From contig DAOUQK010000029.1 of NCBI GenBank assembly GCA_030625695.1, positions 1 to 17,500 on the forward strand: DNA of 17,500 nucleotides, in the 5' to 3' direction. The position numbers were made by a program, and so were the translations under genes. The notes beneath the pieces are model-generated. The model searched no databases and was not told where the DNA came from. It saw only the letters and a program-made list of their open reading frames with translations. Below, one piece after another: positions 14,983-17,500 of the stretch. Within the stretch, counting starts at the first letter, position 1, and each line of letters opens with the position of its first letter. The stretch is from Paracoccaceae bacterium (GTDB taxonomy: Bacteria; Pseudomonadota; Alphaproteobacteria; Rhodobacterales; Rhodobacteraceae).

Positions 14983-15198
14983 ATGAGCAATCTGAACTCA
15001 ACTATCACCTGCCCTGAATGCGGATTTGTCAAAGATGAAATCATGCCAACTGATTCCTGTCAGTGGTTCTATGAATGTCAGGGTTGCGGGGTGGTACTGA
15101 AACCATTGTCCGGTGATTGTTGCGTCTATTGCAGCTATGGAACTTTGCCATGCCCACCAATTCAGGCAGGCGACGAATGCTGTAGCGGGGCCACCTGA
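14983..15198 (+). CDS. GDCCVxC-domain cysteine-rich protein
   Basis: The 71-residue soluble product has 11 cysteines (C10, C13, C26, C32, C35, C46, C47, C50, C57, C66, C67). CPEC and CQGC look like a zinc-ribbon-style metal site. The motif GDCCVYCSYGTLPCPP (44-59) is the signature of the GDCCVxC family, some members of which carry selenocysteine; here all positions are ordinary cysteine codons. It ends near a vicinal CC pair. The start is one base after the MerF-like stop (TGA-C-ATG), and the stop is one base before the msrQ start. No signal peptide is seen, so it should be cytoplasmic. Function is not known; a metal- or mercury-binding partner of the MerF-like protein is a reasonable guess. 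Confidence 0.85.
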   Translation: MSNLNSTITCPECGFVKDEIMPTDSCQWFYECQGCGVVLKPLSGDCCVYCSYGTLPCPPIQAGDECCSGAT

Positions 15199-15199
15199 G

Positions 15200-15826
15200 T
15201 TGGCTTTCGTTGATGCGGTGAATAACGGCGTACGCCGAGTGCCTGCCTGGCCGATCTATTTCCTTGGCGCAGGCCATATCATCTGGCTGGTCTGGCTGGC
15301 TGCAACCGGCGGTCTTGGTGTCGAGCCGATCAGCGCGTTGGAACAAGTGTTGGGCGAGACTGGTTTGAAGATGCTGATCGTCGGATTGATGATCACGCCC
15401 TTGCGCCAGTTTGCCGGGATCAATCTGATCCGGGTTCGCCGGGCCATTGGGCTGACGGCCTTCCTTTATATCACTGCGCATCTGACGGTCTGGCTGGTGC
15501 TTGATCTGCAATCATTTGGGCGTATCTGGGAGGATATCCTGAAACGCCCCTTTATTACCATCGGCATGGTTGGCTTTACCCTGATGATCCCACTGGCGGT
15601 GACTTCGAACAACTGGTTTGTGCGTCGGCTTGGCCCAATGTGGCGGCGGTTGCACAAGCTGGTCTATCTGATTGCCCTGCTTGGGTCGGTTCATTTTGTG
15701 ATGCTGCGCAAGGGGCTTCAGATTGAACCGCTGATGTTTCTGGCCGTGGTGCTGATTCTTCTGGCCGCAAGGATAAGGTTGCGCAAGCGACCCGGTCGAG
15801 TTGCGCCGGGTCAAGGCCGGGCCTAA
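15200..15826 (+). CDS. msrQ: Heme-binding membrane subunit MsrQ (YedZ) of the methionine sulfoxide reductase
   Basis: MsrQ is the heme b membrane protein that passes electrons from quinones (or a flavin) to MsrP. The product has about six membrane helices, with likely heme histidines H94 (ITAHLTVW), H152 (RRLHKLVYL) and H165 (GSVHFVML), and the ferric-reductase-like core. The start chosen is TTG 15200, giving MAFVDAVNNGVRRVPAWPIY (208 residues); it follows the previous stop by one base, the same spacing as the gene before. GTG 15218 is the alternative. The frame is open further upstream to an ATG at 15113, but that would lie inside the GDCCVxC gene and adds residues unlike the family. Confidence 0.92.
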   Translation: MAFVDAVNNGVRRVPAWPIYFLGAGHIIWLVWLAATGGLGVEPISALEQVLGETGLKMLIVGLMITPLRQFAGINLIRVRRAIGLTAFLYITAHLTVWLVLDLQSFGRIWEDILKRPFITIGMVGFTLMIPLAVTSNNWFVRRLGPMWRRLHKLVYLIALLGSVHFVMLRKGLQIEPLMFLAVVLILLAARIRLRKRPGRVAPGQGRA

Positions 15827-15854
15827 GTTCCCCAAAAGCTCAGGGAGAACGTCA

Positions 15855-16700
15855 ATGGATATACTGGTTTCGCACGATTGGTTGAACGCCCATTTGGACG
15901 ATCCCGACATGGTGGTGATCGATTGCACCAATTTCGCCGACTGGTCGGATGATCTGGGCATGTATCGCACCACCAGCGGGCACGACCATTGGGTGGATGA
16001 ACATATTGAGGGCAGTCGCCACGCTGATTTCACGGCACCGGGGTTCACTGGCGATGCAGCACAATTCCGCAATACACTGCCCGACCCTCAGGATTTTGCC
16101 GATGCCATGGCGCGGCTTGGGGTGCATGTTGGCGTGCGGGTTGTGCTGTACGATGATGCGGCGTCGCTTTGGGCCTGCCGTATCTGGTGGATGCTGCGTT
16201 GGATCGGGTTTGATAATGCCGCCGTTCTGGACGGGGGCTGGCAGCACTGGGATGCCAATGACCGGCGGGTTTCGGTAACGCCCAAAGCCCTCGACCCCGC
16301 CCACCTGATTCCATCCCCTCGGCCGCATCTGTTTGTCACCCGTGATGATGTTGTTTCGGCAATTGATGCCGGAACATTGTTGATAGACGCGTTGAGTGAA
16401 GCTCAGTTTCAGGGACAACAGGCCGAGCTGGGCCTGAAAGGGCACATCCCCACGGCCATCAATGTCCCCGGTGCGGCACTGATCGACCTGATCAGCGAAT
16501 GTTTTGAGCCGCTCAATACGTTAGCGGCGCGATTCCCTCAGGATCGCGCCAATCGGGCGATTGTCTATTGTGGTAGCGGGATCGCGGCGGCTTCGGTGGC
16601 GTTTTCGATGATCCGGTTGGGATATGAGGACGTGGCAATCTATATGCCCGGCCTTCAAGAGTGGATTACACACCCGGATGCCAAGGTGATTCACGGCTGA
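15855..16700 (+). CDS. Thiosulfate / 3-mercaptopyruvate sulfurtransferase (tandem rhodanese)
   Basis: This enzyme transfers sulfane sulfur from thiosulfate or 3-mercaptopyruvate to an acceptor such as cyanide or a thiol. The 281-residue product has two rhodanese domains (about residues 5-135 and 160-275). The second has the active-site loop Y-C239-GSGIAA, closer to the mercaptopyruvate type (CGSG) than to classical rhodanese (CRKG). The first domain contains DCTNFADW and LDGGWQHW, as is usual. ATG 15855 follows AGGGAGA by seven bases; an in-frame ATG at 15801 would overlap msrQ. It begins 28 bases after msrQ and is probably co-transcribed. A 7-bp inverted repeat (15789-15812) lies in the msrQ end just before it. 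Confidence 0.92.
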   Translation: MDILVSHDWLNAHLDDPDMVVIDCTNFADWSDDLGMYRTTSGHDHWVDEHIEGSRHADFTAPGFTGDAAQFRNTLPDPQDFADAMARLGVHVGVRVVLYDDAASLWACRIWWMLRWIGFDNAAVLDGGWQHWDANDRRVSVTPKALDPAHLIPSPRPHLFVTRDDVVSAIDAGTLLIDALSEAQFQGQQAELGLKGHIPTAINVPGAALIDLISECFEPLNTLAARFPQDRANRAIVYCGSGIAAASVAFSMIRLGYEDVAIYMPGLQEWITHPDAKVIHG

Positions 16701-16743
16701 GTCGGGGAATCACCGGGCAAATACCCCGGATTCGCACCGACTC
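16699..16743 (+). terminator. Large interrupted hairpin after the sulfurtransferase gene
   Basis: GAGTCGG (16699-16705) pairs with CCGACTC (16737-16743), GAAT (16707-16710) with ATTC (16730-16733), and CCGGG (16713-16717) with CCCGG (16725-16729), leaving a 7-base loop and small internal loops. The outer arm begins in the stop codon. No T-run follows, so it is a candidate factor-dependent terminator or 3'-end stabiliser rather than a classical one. Confidence 0.55.
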
Positions 16744-16756
16744 GGGCAGGAACAAG

Positions 16757-16787
16757 CGATTCATCAACGTGAGTCGCTGTTGAATCG
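16757..16787. repeat. Second inverted repeat downstream of the sulfurtransferase gene
   Basis: CGATTCA (16757-16763) is the reverse complement of TGAATCG (16781-16787). A nested TCAAC / GTTGA pair (16764-16768 / 16779-16783) competes with it. GAGTCG also recurs at 16771-16776, so this hairpin and the one before it can exchange partners. Confidence 0.45.
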
Positions 16788-16975
16788 GCGGTCGAGTAGC
16801 CGAGTCTTGGGGATATGCCTGTGGAAAACTCAATATCTGGTATTGGACAGTGCCGCACCGCAGCAATAATATTGCGCTATTGGCGGGTCGATTGAAATAA
16901 TCACAACGTAACCTCCTAATTTTGCAGGGAAAATCATAAAAATGCAAAAAAGATGATGTTTGGTGAAAAAAGGGC

Positions 16976-17004
16976 TTGCGGGTTTTGGGCACTAAGCCTA
17001 GAAC
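16976..17004 (+). promoter_or_regulatory. rRNA operon promoter
   Basis: TTGCGG (16976-16981) and TAGAAC (16999-17004) are separated by exactly 17 bases and lie about 420 bases before 16S rRNA. The preceding 50 bases are rich in A-tracts, as in UP elements of strong rRNA promoters. TTGxxx / TAGAAC-type rRNA promoters fit alphaproteobacteria. Start of transcription is expected near 17011. Confidence 0.65.
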
Positions 17005-17403
17005 CCCTTTACCGGAGGCGCAGAGATGCACCAAGGGGCGCCAGACAGGCCGACGCGGAGACGCAGACGCAAAGAGGTGAAAGAAAAAAATGAGATATTG
17101 CAGGCGGGGCGCGCCAAGTAAGTTAGGGCGCATCCTGTTAGTTTTTGTCTCGACGCTGTTTGAAATTGATAGTATCTGAAGAGATATGTGGGCGGTTTGG
17201 TTCATTCGATGGATCAACCTCTTCATATCGCGCTAGTAGAACGAAGTCAGCAATGATGGAAATTCGATGATCTAGTGTCAGCTTCACTGTTTGGACGGTT
17301 TCTTGTTTTCTTATGAAAACCTGAAGCACAACAAACAGAAAAGACGCCTGTAGTATTCAGTAAGTGCTGCAGGTCGATGTGCAGAGGTTCGAACGTCAAG
17401 GAT

Positions 17404-17419
17404 AAGCATGTAAATGCTT
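17404..17419 (+). other. Short hairpin immediately before 16S rRNA
   Basis: AAGCAT (17404-17409) pairs with ATGCTT (17414-17419) around GTAA. It ends two bases before the mature 16S 5' end, so it may take part in pre-rRNA folding or processing. The long processing stem cannot be judged because the 3' side is outside the window. Confidence 0.4.
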
Positions 17420-17421
17420 TT

Positions 17422-17500
17422 CAACTTGAGAGTTTGATCCTGGCTCAGAACGAACGCTGGCGGCAGGCCTAACACATGCAAGTCGAGCGCACCCTTGAAC
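17422..17500 (+). rRNA. rrs: 16S ribosomal RNA (5' end, partial)
   Basis: CAACTTGAGAGTTTGATCCT followed by GGCTCAG is the universal 5' end of 16S rRNA (the 27F primer region is at 17429-17448). It continues with AACGAACGCTGGCGGC and the CATGCAAGTCGAGCG block. Only the first 79 bases are in the window. The sequence fits alphaproteobacteria, including Rhodobacterales. The mature 5' end is placed at 17422 by alignment to the known start pattern and may be off by a base or two. Confidence 0.97.

Larger units (their letters stand above)
16701..17421. other. Intergenic region: hairpins, rRNA promoter and rRNA leader
   Basis: No convincing protein gene is seen in these 721 bases. The first 130 hold large inverted repeats after the sulfurtransferase gene. 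From about 16920 to 16972 the sequence is A-rich, like an UP element, followed by the rRNA promoter at 16976-17004. The rest (about 17011-17421) is the probable pre-16S leader; its segment GATATGTGGGCGGTTTGG near 17183-17200 recalls leader sequences of Rhodobacterales rRNA operons. No certain boxA site was recognised. A minus-strand open frame of 186 codons covers part of this region and looks like chance. Confidence 0.7.

Noticed and set aside
16820..16828. TGTGGAAAA resembles a DnaA box, suggesting a replication origin.
   Set aside because: It is a single imperfect copy with no cluster of boxes and no origin-type genes nearby.
16891..16904. TTGAAATAATCACA as a second FNR box.
   Set aside because: The right half-site does not match ATCAA.
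16666..17226. A 186-codon minus-strand open frame before 16S rRNA.
   Set aside because: It overlaps the rRNA promoter and leader, has low-complexity and irregular composition, and shows no domain.
1..17500. CRISPR arrays, insertion sequences, prophage or defence genes.
   Set aside because: No regularly spaced repeats, transposase, integrase or known defence domain was seen.

Overview
The window looks like chromosomal DNA of a Rhodobacterales (Roseobacter-type) alphaproteobacterium. The evidence is the split cco operons with an FnrL-type box, the alphaproteobacterial 5' end of a 16S rRNA gene, the clpS / RsmC-like / SDR / hemF block, and protein sequences that read like this group. Everything here is inference from sequence inspection; no search was run.

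Region 1 (1-7456) is the high-affinity cbb3 cytochrome c oxidase and its assembly genes. It holds the 3' part of ccoO, then ccoQ and ccoP (structural subunits), a 470-base gap with several inverted repeats, a GcvA-like LysR regulator, an FNR/FnrL box, and ccoG-ccoH-ccoI-ccoS (copper reduction and export, assembly). ccoS is only 52 codons long and overlaps the ccoI stop codon by one base. The LysR gene and the gap separate structural from assembly genes, and the FNR box gives the assembly operon its own oxygen control.

Region 2 (7457-9890) lies on the minus strand: a D-alanyl-D-alanine carboxypeptidase with a C-terminal SPOR-like segment and a HAD-family hydrolase. Region 3 (9891-13099) is a plus-strand run: clpS, an RsmC-like rRNA guanine methyltransferase, an SDR-fold protein that lacks the catalytic lysine, and oxygen-dependent hemF. 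A striking 25-bp perfect inverted repeat separates hemF from a convergent, exported DUF302 protein.

Region 4 (13853-16700) is the most unusual part. The periplasmic methionine sulfoxide reductase pair msrP and msrQ, normally adjacent, is split by two small tightly coupled genes: a MerF-like mercury transporter lacking the usual C-terminal cysteine pair, and a very cysteine-rich GDCCVxC-domain protein. A rhodanese / mercaptopyruvate sulfurtransferase follows. The set suggests a combined thiol, metal and oxidative-damage operon.

Region 5 (16701-17500) holds a hairpin-rich stretch, a convincing rRNA promoter with an A-rich upstream element, a leader of about 400 bases, and the first 79 bases of 16S rRNA.
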